Source: Thuidium tamariscinum (taxonomy: Eukaryota > Streptophyta > Bryopsida > Hypnales > Thuidiaceae). From it: a DNA stretch of 64,000 nucleotides. The DNA is taken from the NCBI GenBank assembly GCA_947034885.2, contig OX344752.2, positions 2,232,001 to 2,296,000 of the forward strand, in the 5' to 3' direction. How positions within the stretch are numbered: position 1 is the first letter of the stretch; each line of letters opens with the position of its first letter. The notes beneath the pieces were generated by a model. That model made no database searches. It was given only the letters and a program-made list of their open reading frames with translations, and was not told where the DNA came from. The translations under genes were made by a program, and so were the position numbers. Shown piece after piece: positions 43,572 to 54,137 of this stretch.

Positions 43572-44552
43572 GCACCACCGTCGGTACCCCCGGCGATCCC
43601 TTCCCCTCGCCTCCCGCGCATGAGTTATTTCGTCCTCCTGGAAGTGGAGGGGGTCTTGTGCCACGTCGAGCACGTCGGTCCGGCTCCGCTCGCTCCGCGT
43701 GCCCCCGTTGCCCCGGCCGTGCAGCCTTCTGAGGCGGATTTCGATCCCACGCGCCGTCACGTCTTCGGGGAGTACGCCCTGTACTATCGACCCGAGGTGC
43801 GCCACTTCCTCAGCGGACTGTCCAAGAGGTTCCGCATGGGCATCTGGACCCGGCTGCCGGGGGACGTCGCGAGGCCCGTGGTGAAGTTCCTCTTCCGGGA
43901 CAGGGACGTCAGTACGATGTCCATCCTCACCATGGAGGACTGCACCACCCTGGTGGAGAGGCGCGCGTGGTGGACCTGCGAGTGCCCGCCGTACCCGGAG
44001 TTTCCCCTCCTCGGCTGCCCGGTGCACCCGGCGGACATGTTTGTCGACAAGAAGGTCGAGAAGAACACCTGGATGGCCTTTCCAGACCATCCCGGGGGGC
44101 TGTTGCGGCTCAAGGTGTTGCACAAGGTCGTTTGGGGCGACCCCAAGTTTCGCGCGAGCGCTTTCAGGGCCAACGCGACCAATACACTGCTCATCGAGTC
44201 CAGCCCGGAGAGCACCATCCTCAACCCCATTCACAACGCCATATTCCCTCTGACCTACATTGGCAGCGCGACGGACAGTTTCTTCAACTACTCTCTGCGC
44301 CCGTACCTGGCGGGCCTCCTGGAATCCGGGCGGAGCGTGCCCCAATACCTGTCGAAAACCCCCCCTTACTTCGGACGGCTCGACAGACCCTGGACCCAAA
44401 CGGAACTGGGAATGAGAGTACTCAAGTTAGCTCAGTCGAGGGACAGTGATCTTGTCTTAGACTATTTGGACTTCGTCGGAAGTTACAATGCGAACGGGAG
44501 CGATCCTTTCTTTAAGAGGAGAGCGGTCACTCATCCCTCGAGGAAAACGTGA
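43572..44552 (+). CDS. giant gene, segment 7: FCP1/SCP-like HAD domain lacking catalytic aspartates
   Basis: Begins after a GCGCAG acceptor and ends at TGA 44550-44552 with no internal stop. From Met at 43620, the fold of plant FCP1/NLI-interacting-factor-like phosphatases is visible. Motif I is LLEVEGVLC, where the family has a DxDG-type motif. YRPEVRHFL and IWTR form motif II, and NTLLIESSPES with NPIHNAIFP is motif IV, where the family has DDS. Both motifs have lost the key Asp, with Glu in motif I and ES in place of DD, so a phosphatase reaction is unlikely and a binding role is possible. The ATG at 43620 could also start a separate gene. Confidence 0.65.
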   Translation, partial: APPSVPPAIPSPRLPRMSYFVLLEVEGVLCHVEHVGPAPLAPRAPVAPAVQPSEADFDPTRRHVFGEYALYYRPEVRHFLSGLSKRFRMGIWTRLPGDVARPVVKFLFRDRDVSTMSILTMEDCTTLVERRAWWTCECPPYPEFPLLGCPVHPADMFVDKKVEKNTWMAFPDHPGGLLRLKVLHKVVWGDPKFRASAFRANATNTLLIESSPESTILNPIHNAIFPLTYIGSATDSFFNYSLRPYLAGLLESGRSVPQYLSKTPPYFGRLDRPWTQTELGMRVLKLAQSRDSDLVLDYLDFVGSYNANGSDPFFKRRAVTHPSRKT

Positions 44553-45180
44553 TGCTTGTGCAGATCCGACGACGCATATACGTCAGGGGTGACCGGGGCG
44601 TGCCGAAGGGCGTCGCGATGGCCGCTCGCTCCAAGCGGCACCGGACGCGAATGGTGGAAGGGGTGGGCTCCTCCGAAGGTTGCTTCGTCCCTCAGGACAC
44701 CGGGGACGACGCGACGTCGGCTCCTCCTTGAAGCACGACCACTTGGCCATGGCACCGCGGACGTGCACCGCTCCCGTTGGGCGCACGGTATGCAGGATTC
44801 GGCCCCACGGTAAAAAAATACCCAAGTACGCTTCTCGATGACGTCATCGTTGCGGTCAGGAGTCCTCCACTCAGGCGGTCTAGGACTCCATGCAAGCTCT
44901 GAAGAAATCCCCCGTCCATTGGAAGATTTCCTCGAGTTTGTTCTCTATCTCTGCACCTCCTCGTCCGGTCATCCTTCCTTTTGGATCTTCTACATGGGAT
45001 GGTGGATGGCTTCAGTCTCTCGTCTCCGAGTCCACTGGGATGTTCTTTTATTGCACGTCGGAATATGTGGGTCGTCTCGGAAGGGGTACTGAGCGCCAGC
45101 TGATTGTTGACTCTCGCAGGTGCAGCGACTCGCGCGGGATCTGTGGATGTCCTCCCGTGTAGGCCCGCGGGCGGCGTGCA

Positions 45181-45203
45181 ATTCAGGCCGCGCATTCTGA
45201 ACC
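45181..45203 (+). repeat. isolated palindrome copy
   Basis: ATTCAGGCCGCGCATTCTGA is followed by ACC. Two half-site changes from the consensus. It is the first copy downstream of the giant gene. Confidence 0.75.
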
Positions 45204-45984
45204 GTGGGCTCCGTCGCAGAGGGAGTTGCCACTATCGCGCTGTATCCTCGTCCACAGACGTCGCGACGGACGATGTCGGCAAAAACCTTCCTCGCGTCAA
45301 ATTCAGCATAGGATGACTAGCCTCAACCCCTTGACGCTTCCACGGTCTTGGGCTGTCGTAATCATGACTCCACCGCAGACCGTGCATCAGCGAAGAAACT
45401 GGGATCCCCTCGTGGACTCTTTATATCCTTGTCTTGTTTAGCTAGTAGTTTTTCCCCCTTAGCGTTCAGTAGGACGTGCAACCTCGTCACCATTCCAACG
45501 TGGATGCACTTATGATGACAATATTGTGATTTGCATTGCATTTCGTTTGCATCACTAATTTGACATACATTTTCATCTACATTTGACTGGGGACCCGTTG
45601 TTCTAACATTATTCGTCGCATGAAAAACGCAATGGAGTGCGACACCCATCCTGACCGCTGCATGGTGCGTAGTTGTATGGCAGCTGCATCAGTCTGTTCC
45701 TTGCCCTCTCGTAGACCTCTTCGCCTGATCCGCGGACCGTACATTGATGGACGTTAGATCTTACTAGTGCATTCCTTCGCCTCCTCGATTCCAGTTACGC
45801 GCTCGATCGACAATAACATGAAATGAGCATCGCACCCAAATAGTCTTCATCGTAGAGATCATATCCCAGACACGTCTTACTTTGGTCGTTGCAGAGCACT
45901 CCGAGGAAGCCAATCCGTGATTCACATTTCTGGTCGCTGTTTGTCGGCTTGCGAACTTGAAGGTATCCGCACGGACAGTTGGCG

Positions 45985-46640
45985 TCATGATGGCCTCCCG
46001 GTGGAATCCGGCAACGACGATGGGAGACACTGGCGTCGGCACGTATCTCGCGGCTCTCACGGAGCACAGCGGGCAACCCAAAACACGTTCGCCTCGCCTG
46101 TATCCGTCATCCTCCGCAACGAGGGACCTTGTGCAAGTCTTCCCGTCATGGCCCTCCATTTTGCAACGTGGGGCTGCCTTGTTCTATGGGTATGAAACTC
46201 GGAGTCTCGACTTCTTTGGTGGACCACTCGCTGGCCAGGCCCCGAGTGGCCGGGCAAGTTCAAGTGCGTCGTCCATGTCCGGTGCCGCGCAATTACCTTC
46301 GACGGACGAGTGTCCTTCGGATGTGATTGTGCGGTGTCGGACGTGGACCGATGCACGTGAACTCTCTCGCCTCGTCTGGGATGGCCGAGGAGCGTCTCGC
46401 GCTTGGACTCCAGACGCCGAGCTTCAGACCCATTGAACGGGACAGCTCCAGGTCTCCTACAACAAAGTGGAGGGCGGTGACGGAAGACTTGTATAGGATC
46501 CTGCCCGATCGCTGCATGATGCACTCGATCAAGTTCGCGTCCGCGCGAACGTCGTCCTTGTTGCACGCACAACTCCACAAATGCCGATAGACGTACCCTA
46601 TTATCGCTGCTGGCATCTACCATCAGTGCAAAGAGGAAGA
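45985..46640. repeat. long imperfect foldback, centre near 46315
   Basis: The segment around 46115-46200 (caagtcttcc..ggccctccattttg..gttctatggg) is matched in inverse by 46420-46510 (cccattgaac..caaagtggagggcggtgacggaagacttg). Matching continues in diverged form out to about 45985 and 46640. The transcript could fold into a long stem. Confidence 0.7.
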
Positions 46641-46824
46641 CGCTTGAATGACGTCATGAGCCTCTCGGACGTGAACAATGCTCCACTGCCGTTCAAGTTT
46701 GCAGCCCCTCTGCGCCCCAAGAACGTGGAGGCAAACGTCCACGGTCATACGAAAATCATTGCCAAGGTGCCTAATGTTGCACCTGATAATGTGATAGCCA
46801 TTGCGTTCGCTTCCTCGGAGTGCT

Positions 46825-47785
46825 ATGCGTCGACCACACAAAGACAGCTTGCTGCCAATCTGCGTCGACAAGGCGGATTCGCGGAGACAGCTAAAACAGG
46901 GGAACTTCAACGGCAACTCCGCCTCTGGCGAGGGAGATGGTTGTCGATGCATTGGATCTACGTTGCTTTGGAAGCCAAGTTTGGATGGAGAGGTGCATTC
47001 CATGCCGTTGGCAACCACCTCCTTTGTCAGAAGTGGGGTTACCTTGAATATGGCGACTTTCGGATGGGGAGTCGCGAAGATCCAGTCGGTGGATCGAGTG
47101 GACATTCGGACGACGCGTGTTCCAGGTTCGTTTTCCTACGACGGCTTCTATCTATGTATGTACCGAATGTCGTATTTCTAATTTCTTGTCCGCCTTCGCT
47201 TAGGGTAATCGAGGAGAGATGCACTTCTAACGACCTCTCAGTCTGCGCAGCTTCTACTCCGCTGGTCTTCAGGACTCTTCAGGCCGCGCGTTCTAATCCT
47301 CTGGTCCTCTGGACTCTTCAGGCCGCGCGTTCTAATCCTCTGGTCCTCTAGACTCTTCAAGCTGCGCATTCTAATCCGCTGGTCCTCTGGACTCTTCAGG
47401 CCGCACGTTCTAATCCGTGCATGTCCATCCCAGGATGGTCACAGCATGTGGCTCTGCAGTTCGGACCGCGCATTCTGAAATGCGGGCTTGGATTATGCGT
47501 CGACCACACGAAGACGGCTTGCTGTCGATTTGCATCGATTGGGCGGATTCGTGGAGACTAAACAAGAACACTTCAGCGGCAACTCCGCCTTTGGCAATGG
47601 AGTTGGTAGGCAATGCATTGGACCTACGTTGCTCTGGAAGTCTCGTTTGGATGGACAAGTGCAGTCCATGCCGTTGGCCACCATCTTCCTTGCCAGAGGT
47701 GGAGTTACCTTGAATATGGCGACATTCGGACGGGGAGACACAAGGTTGCACTTGGTGGACCAGGCCGACATTCAGACGGGCTCTC
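46825..47785 (+). repeat. diverged direct duplication, 46825-47117 and 47490-47785
   Basis: Both copies share landmarks such as GCGTCGACCACAC, CGGCAACTCCGCCT, ATGCATTGGA.CTACGTTGCT, CATGCCGTTGGC and ACCTTGAATATGGCGAC. Neither copy supports a conserved long protein. Confidence 0.75.
47277..47420 (+). repeat. 39-bp tandem repeat, 4 copies, each carrying one palindrome
   Basis: Units start at 47281, 47320, 47359 and 47398, each reading close to AGGCCGCGCGTTCTAATCC followed by TCTGGTCCTCTGGACTCTTC. A further palindrome lies just after at 47459-47478. Confidence 0.9.
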
Positions 47786-48049
47786 CTCTTCCGGCATTCT
47801 TGCCCTGCACGAGATGATATCCCGATTCCCAAGCACGTCTTCCTGTACTTGTTGTTCAAAACTCCCAGGAAGTGGGTCCAGAACGGGCGGCGATTGTGTT
47901 GGCAGCCCCCGCGTCCGCGCGCACGATACGGGGTTCGTCCTCTTGCCCTCCCGATACGGGGGAACATTGGCAAGGCCTGCGTTTTCTCTCTTCCAAGTTC
48001 GCAACGAGAGCCGTCGTCATCTTTAGACTGTGTTGGTGCTTGGCATCGA

Positions 48050-48215
48050 CAACTGGGGACGCACTCGTGGGCACATAGCTTTCGGCAGTCACGGAGTTGT
48101 GTCGGCGACGAAAAGGGCATATCGTCCAGGGTGATGCGCGCGCAGACGTCGGCCTCGTGGCCCACACTTCTCTGTGGATGCCGGAAGATGTGTGCCCACG
48201 GCGGCGTCGCCCATT
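48050..48215. repeat. hairpin with ~45-bp imperfect arms
   Basis: GGGGACGCACTCGTGGGCAC and the following bases on the left are matched in inverse on the right by GTGTGCCCACGGCGGCGTCG. Related sequence also occurs at 46020-46060, so this is a repeated unit of the locus. Confidence 0.65.
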
Positions 48216-49131
48216 ATCGCTGTCGGGCTCCACCATAGTGTGAAGATGATGATGGCTAGCGCTATGAGTGTCCTAGACATGGATGACCGTGGCCAATTTG
48301 AGGAGCGAAGACGTTTCGAAACTTGCGACTGTCGCACATCGTTCCCGTTTTGCTCGCTTCCTGGGAGCGTTGCACAACAAGCACGGGAGGGCGTGATTGG
48401 TCCCCATGTGCATCGACGAAGGGGTCACGCGAGGACCGAGCAAGTTAGAGAGCTTCAACGACACCTCGCATGCGTGGGGAGCGCTCCCCGAACGACGAGC
48501 GTTGGGATCGTCGACGAGAGGCGAGCATTCCATTCAACATCTCCCTCGACATCGATTGAATTTCCTATCTGTGCTCTCTGTGTGGCAACCTAGAATTCAC
48601 CTAAGCAGGTTCTTAAGCAAAATACGGGAAGAGGGATCTATTCAATCCCCATTTTTTTTGTTGTTTTCTTAGTTTCTACACATAATTGGGACAAAGACCG
48701 GAAACCGGAAAACCCTAGACCGTAAACCAGAAACTACGTTAAGGGACAGCGTATGAAATCCCGGATTCCGCCCACCTAGCGACCGAGACCGGATAGGTAA
48801 TGAGTGGCTACCGAGTCTAGAGATCGTAGGGATCTCTCCCACGTGACCAGACTGGTTTAAACCTAACGGTCAGTAATTAATGCCGGGGGAAAAAGTATAA
48901 GACCAGGGAAGCAGGGCCAGGTCCTGCCACTTTCTTGCACGCAGTTCGAGAAAGGGTTTCCGGCCAGAGATAGAGTATTCGGTCTACAGACAGAGAGAAG
49001 GGATAGATAAACTGTCAATCCGGTCTGGTACATAGTTGAGCGAATAGCACTACGCTAGCTGACAAGTTCTTGAGCGCGGGAGGTTTAGTTAAGTTGGACC
49101 GCGCCTAGATTGTGTAGGCGTCAAGTGAGAG

Positions 49132-51228
49132 ATGGCAGAAGAGGTGCAGGAAGGAAGGATTCTAGCCTTCCGGAATGTGAATCCGGTCGTGCCAACTGAC
49201 GCACAAGACAAGAGGGAGCTGGAGGAAGACCTCAGGCAGATGGGCTGCGAGGGGTTCATGGCTCACCCCTGGAACCTGAAGGATGAGGCGATGGTGGAGG
49301 AGCTACTGGCCGGCCAGACCAACGAGTGGAAAGGGACGGTCCGGGCGCTGCCAAAGGAGTGGAGTGCAGCGATGTGGCGCAAGGTGTACGCCTTCGAGCA
49401 AGGAGGAGATGCGACGGGCACCCGGACGGACAAATTCCACCAAGGGAAGTTCCGCAGGCCCACCAACCCGAAGGACGGCTTTACAGTAGCAGAGTGTGTG
49501 TCTGCTAGACACAAGAGGCTACTGCGGTTCATGATGGCGATCTTGAACCCGGATAGACCTAGTAGGATTACGGTCACCGTGGCCAACACTGTCTTTGGTG
49601 CACTGTCGGGAGACAGGAAGATAGATTGGGGGTTAGTTATGAGGGACCAGATGGACCGAATGGTGAAAGGAATTGGGAAATCTAAACCCTCTCCCATTTC
49701 ACCATTCCTGTTTCATCTGTATCATTCGTTAGAACTCTTGAGAGAGAAGGAGATGGAAGCTTACGAGGTAGGGGCTGCATTGATAGAGTATGAGATTGCA
49801 GACCCGGAAGCGGAAAATGACCAAGATGAGGAGGACTCCGAGGATGAGAGTCAGGAGGGGCATCAAGGAGGCACACAAGAAGTAGAGGAGGTTCCAGAGG
49901 TAGGAAGAGAGGATCCACCTCTAGAAACCTCTGTAGTAGCCGGGGAAGCCCAGAGGTTAGATCCGGTCTGGGAACAGGATCCCTTGCTAAGGATCCTGCG
50001 AGACCTGGAAGATTTCAGAAAGCACCACCTAGAGGAGAGAGGGTTATTACGGGCCATAAGCTAAGCCTTAGGCTCTATTCCCCCCTCCAAGATCATGGAG
50101 GTGTTGGGAGAATTGATTCAGGAGGCTCATGATAGTCGGGACAGAGAGGAGGTACTCCGGCTAACAAATCAGGTCTCAGCCCTGAGGAGGGAGCTCCATC
50201 ACACTCAGGAGGAGCTGGATGAAGAGAGACGCCTCACCACGTAGGCCCGGAACACACTCGGAGAAATCTGAGAGTTCATCACGCATCCGGGTGAAGTCGT
50301 CAACAAAGCCATGCTTTTCGACAAGAAGGTCTTGGAAGCAGGCAAGATGGTGGGTCCTCAGATGCTTACAGCTCTGGTGGCCTACAACAAGAAAATGGAG
50401 GCAGCGCTGGAGAAGTGGCGGTCAGTAGTCACGGAGGTCCAAGCTAGTTCTGCTCTGGTCTCAGGACCGGAAGAGCCAAAGATGGAGAAGGAGCAACCGA
50501 AGGATCAGCCACCACTAGCAGCTGTCGAGGTAGAAGCCGGCATATATGAACCGGCGAAGGAAGAGGGAACCAGGACCGACGCAGTAGAGGAGGAATCTGT
50601 CCCACCGGCCCGGATTGAAGAGCCCAGGGTTTCTCAACCCGAGAAGACCAAGGAGCCGGAACCCGAGCCGATTGTGTTGAGGGAGATAATCCGGGGAACT
50701 ACACCACCAAGGGAGAAGACCAAGTTCATCACCTTGTTGGATGATTCTCCAAGCAAGTCATCACCCACGGTCATCACACAACCAAAGACCGGAGGGGAAG
50801 CGAAGGCAACGGTGCAGGTCCGCTCTATACTGAAGACCGGATCTGGATCCGGGTCACCAAGCCAGGGACCAGCCCGGACTGCCGAGAGAGTGGGGGAGCA
50901 GACCCCGCAAAGCAAGATAGTGCACCACCCGCCCATCACCGGATTCAAGAAGAAGACCGCGGAGACATCCAAGGTGAAGCGGAAGGCCCGGGATGAAGAG
51001 GAAGAGGAGTCAGATGAGGAAGATGAGGACTCGGAGGAAGAGACCGACTCCGATGATGAGTCGGAACAGTACTCAGATGCGGACCAGGCATTGGCAGAGA
51101 CCACGAAGACCAGGGCCAGGGCGCGGGGTAAGACCAAACCGAAACCCAAGCCCATCAAGATGTACCGGTCTCCGAAGAAGCAGCCAGCCCGGAAAGGTGC
51201 GTCGCCTCTCAAGAAGGCGAGGAAATAG
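49132..51228 (+). pseudogene. element ORF, copy B: same 698-codon frame, three premature stops
   Basis: Same domain order as copy A: a globular N-terminal part, acidic run, coiled coil, Pro/Glu/Lys segment, second acidic run and basic tail. Premature stops are TAA 50062-50064, TAG 50242-50244 and TGA 50269-50271. Copy A has CAA, CAG and CGA at these sites. Copy B has CAG at both sites where copy A stops, so together the copies document a complete ancestral frame. The protein family is not recognised. Confidence 0.78.
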
Positions 51229-52496
51229 GGGGCATTAATTACAGGTAGATAGGAAGGCGGCTAAACCAAGTTATATTTAGGTTAGGAACTTTTGAACTTA
51301 GACCGGATCCAGATATGTAGGATCTGTGATCCTATTTTGTTGGTATTTTTGTATTTTTGTGGAAGTCAACCTATCCAAGTTGTAGAGGAATGTGAGGTGG
51401 CATTCTTGGCGGCTGGTGTTGATTCCATTTGCACTTTTAGGTTTTCTTGCAGTTTAGTATTTAAACCCGGTTCGTAATTGAATCCGGGCGCGCATTATGT
51501 TATCTTACTTTCACAAGTTTTTGTGTTGCAAATACAAGTCAGAACCTTTTCTGATTCACTCTGAAGTGGACTGTGTACATGGGACCTTGTCAAAGTCTTA
51601 TGGTGATGGTTAGGATTGCAACCTTGTGTGGATAAGTGTGTGCCCGGATGGTCAGTTTATCCGGTCTCTGGACTTAAAGTGAATTCGGTTTTGATAGGGA
51701 ATTTGTGCAGGATCCCACAGTGCTTTCTGAAACAGGTCTAGGGAGTATTTGATAGAGATAGACACTTGTAGAGTCTGGGTTTGAGATCGGGAGCGTCCGG
51801 CCAAATGCCAACTGAATGGTGATCCGGTCTCTGTAGAAGAAAGAAGGACTAAGTGAGGAAATTCAGCTCTCTTGCATAAGCTACCGCCCTTATTCTACCA
51901 GGGATTAGACTAACTGGTTCTTCCGTCGTTGTAGTCTTTGTTAGGATTAGGCAGGAGTGCTTGCGTGACCTGCTGGGTCGGATTAGTCCCGGTCCAGTTG
52001 TGAGGTATTCCGGTCTGTTTGTAGTAGTAGTTTCTTTTTACTCATAAGTGGAACTTCTGACACTTTAAAACTTGAAGGGTAGGAGTAAGCTTCCTTCCTA
52101 AACGCCCAAACAAGCAGATCCCTCTTGTTATCGAGGTTAAACTTACACTTGGTTACTATACTAGGGATTGGACCAGCTACTAGTATCGGGTCTTTAGTCC
52201 CATATCTAGTGAGCGTAAGCACCAAGGTGGTGAACATGCAGGTATAGATAGATAGACTTAGTTTGGAAGGATAAAGGATTGATCTGGTAATCAGGTCCAA
52301 GGAAATCTTAGGAACGTTGGAGACCAAGACCGGATCAGTCTTTTGCTTGGGTTTTGTTGTGATAACCACTAACGTATTCCGGTCTTTCGTCAACTTTCGA
52401 CCAAATCTCTTGGGAACGATACACGAGTCACTTTAAGGCTAATTTAGTGCATTCTAAAGCCTTAGAGAAGGAATTGTGCTTTCCTGTGCTACGACA
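51229..52496 (+). other. 3' non-coding part of element copy B
   Basis: Matches 15805-17072 in order, with point changes and small indels. No gene seen. Confidence 0.55.
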
Positions 52497-53107
52497 CTCT
52501 GAACCATCCATTCCTTCGTGCGTGCCTTTTTCGTCCTCTGCGAGACAAGATGCATTCCTTCGTCGCCTTCACGCTTTGCGGTCCTAGTCCGGGACTCCGT
52601 GCGTCCCTCCACCTTTGTGGTCGTTGTCTACCGAGCCGTTGGAAACCTTCTGAATGTGAGCTTCTCGTCCGCAGGTGCATGGATTGCCGGTTAAGATGGA
52701 GGAGCGCCTTCTGATGTTGGTAGCAACCTCGAAGAGGTTCAAGGCGCGCGTTCTGAACCGTCGGCTTCAACTCGGGCGGCGGGCTGGGTGTCCCCATCCC
52801 ATACCATCCCATGATGTCGCGGATGATGATGTCAGTTGACGGATGGAACTTGAAATGTAGCGTGTAGGCTGAATTAGATGCGCCCACGCACGCTTGCACG
52901 CACTCGGGTAGTCACTCTCATGACTTCACCGTGAACCATGCATCGGCGAACAGTTTCTAGGCGTCGTTCCGCGCCTCATTGGGGGACGCAGCACGCATCA
53001 TTCGCGGCCTCCTGGAACTTGCATGAAGTCATTTTGTAGGCCACCGAGGAGGCTTTCGTCCAGACGACCATACCATCAACCTCGACCCTGAAACCGGAGC
53101 TATCTAC

Positions 53108-53355
53108 TACCCTGCGTATGAAGGGTGTATTTGGACTCCACTCGTGCAATCCTTGTTCACTCCGACCGATAGGGAGCGGACAATTCGTGTCCGACGCTCC
53201 ACAATCGCTTTCATATGGAGGGGCTCCTATGGACGTGATAGTGTGGTTTCGGATACGAAACGACTTGTGAAAGCTTGCGCGCTCCCTGTCGGTCGGGGCT
53301 AACTATCATCGTGCGAGGCGAGCCCCAATGCAACCTTCATACGCAGGGGAGTGGA
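53108..53355. repeat. hairpin with two matching arm blocks
   Basis: CCCTGCGTATGAAGGGTGTA and CACTCCGACCGATAGGGAGC on the left are matched in inverse by GCTCCCTGTCGGTCGGGGC and CAACCTTCATACGCAGGGG on the right, in the proper mirrored order. Confidence 0.7.
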
Positions 53356-53680
53356 TTGCTCCATGTCACGACCATTCGGGTGTAGGGCGATCAATCCGGT
53401 CATGGCAGATTCAGAGATGGGCTCCGAACACTCCCACGAATGGCAGAGGGAGCTAGGGTTCCCAAGGAACACCTTCGTGAGTTGCACTTGAGGAATGAAT
53501 CCACAACCACTGTGCCATGGGCCGCGTCCCTTTTTCGACCAAACATTACATCTTTCTCTTTCTGTGTAGCATGATTTCATCCCTGTCCTTCACTCTCACT
53601 TCTTATCGCGCTGTCCACCTTTCAGGACAAGAAAATGCGTGGCCTACACTATCAAGACTTCCGATCCCAATCATGTCTCG

Positions 53681-53790
53681 GTGTGCCCATGCACATGATT
53701 CCAGGGAATAGAGCTCCACCTGCTCGCCCTGTGTCTCGCACTCCGTTCGTACCACTCGAGCTTCCTTGGAATCGTGTGCATGGGTACACG
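53681..53790. repeat. hairpin, ~30-bp arms
   Basis: GTGTGCCCATGCACATGATT then CCAGGGA on the left, and the inverse (TCCTTGGAATCGTGTGCATG then GGTACAC) on the right. Confidence 0.7.
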
Positions 53791-54065
53791 GAGGCACGTC
53801 TGGCTCCAATGCACCAAGCAAAACAAATCTGCAACGTTCATGGAGGGTGCGACATGTGGAAGTTGCCGATCATCTTTCGATCGCATCCTTCGGTCCAGAC
53901 TACGGAAGCGCGTGCGAAGATCGGTAGTTTTGACGCTAGGCGATGGCTTTCTTCAATTGATGCATTCCAATGATTCTTTCGGGCGTTCACGGGCAGCATG
54001 TTGCGTTGTCGTCGACCATGAATGTCGTTCACGTCATTGATTGTCCCTAAATTTTCCGTGACGAT

Positions 54066-54137
54066 GGTGCCTCCATACATGAAGAAAATGGGTCGTAGCG
54101 ACTCCTACATCTCGCTTTCTTCGCGTACGGAGGCACC
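54066..54137. repeat. hairpin, ~22-bp arms
   Basis: GGTGCCTCCATACATGAAGA on the left and TCTTCGCGTACGGAGGCACC on the right with a ~30-nt loop. The GTGCCTCCGTRCAC motif is shared with the neighbouring hairpins. Confidence 0.7.

Larger units (their letters stand above)
11704..44552 (+). pseudogene. giant multi-exon gene split by transposons and in-frame stops (whole locus)
   Basis: Segments 11704-13156, 17078-17526, 17948-18213, 38747-39866, 39953-42268, 42711-43232 and 43572-44552 join into one frame once a 3.9-kb LTR-type element and a 20.5-kb nested DNA transposon are ignored. All proposed introns (17527-17947, 39867-39952, 42269-42710, 43233-43571) have GT-AG ends and are phase 0, which supports one gene of roughly 2,400 codons. 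The frame is broken by nine stops, each explainable by C to T: TAG 18089, 38943, 41606, 41720, 41753, 42927; TGA 39861, 40025; TAA 42164. I recognise only a C-terminal FCP1-like HAD domain. It could instead be two or three adjacent genes. As it stands it cannot make a full protein. Confidence 0.6.
44553..48582. other. downstream part of the giant locus: foldbacks, duplications, no supported gene
   Basis: Many overlapping frames on both strands, but none resembles a known protein. The antisense frames arise from inverted-repeat structure and GC-rich composition. Notable parts are a long imperfect foldback (45985-46640), a duplicated ~290-bp segment (46825-47117 and 47490-47785), a 39-bp tandem repeat and a hairpin at 48050-48215. 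Confidence 0.5.
48583..52496 (+). mobile_element. LTR-type retroelement, copy B (3,914 bp)
   Basis: Begins TGTGGCAACCTAGAATTCAC, ends TGCTACGACA and is flanked by the 5-bp duplication CTCTG (48578-48582 and 52497-52501). It aligns end to end with copy A at 13157-17072, with few differences. Small indels are confined to non-coding parts, and the coding frames have exactly equal length. Again no paired LTRs and no pol genes inside. Confidence 0.78.

Noticed and set aside
46057..46623. 188-codon minus-strand frame
   Set aside because: It covers the long foldback centred at 46315. Frames appear on both strands because the arms are inverse copies.
13708..51228. Alternative genetic code with TAA/TAG read as Gln, as in some ulvophyte algae
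   Set aside because: TGA stops at CGA sites also occur, the TRS130 gene is plant-like with a normal TGA end, and the element ORF ends in TAG in both copies. Cytosine decay explains all cases more simply.
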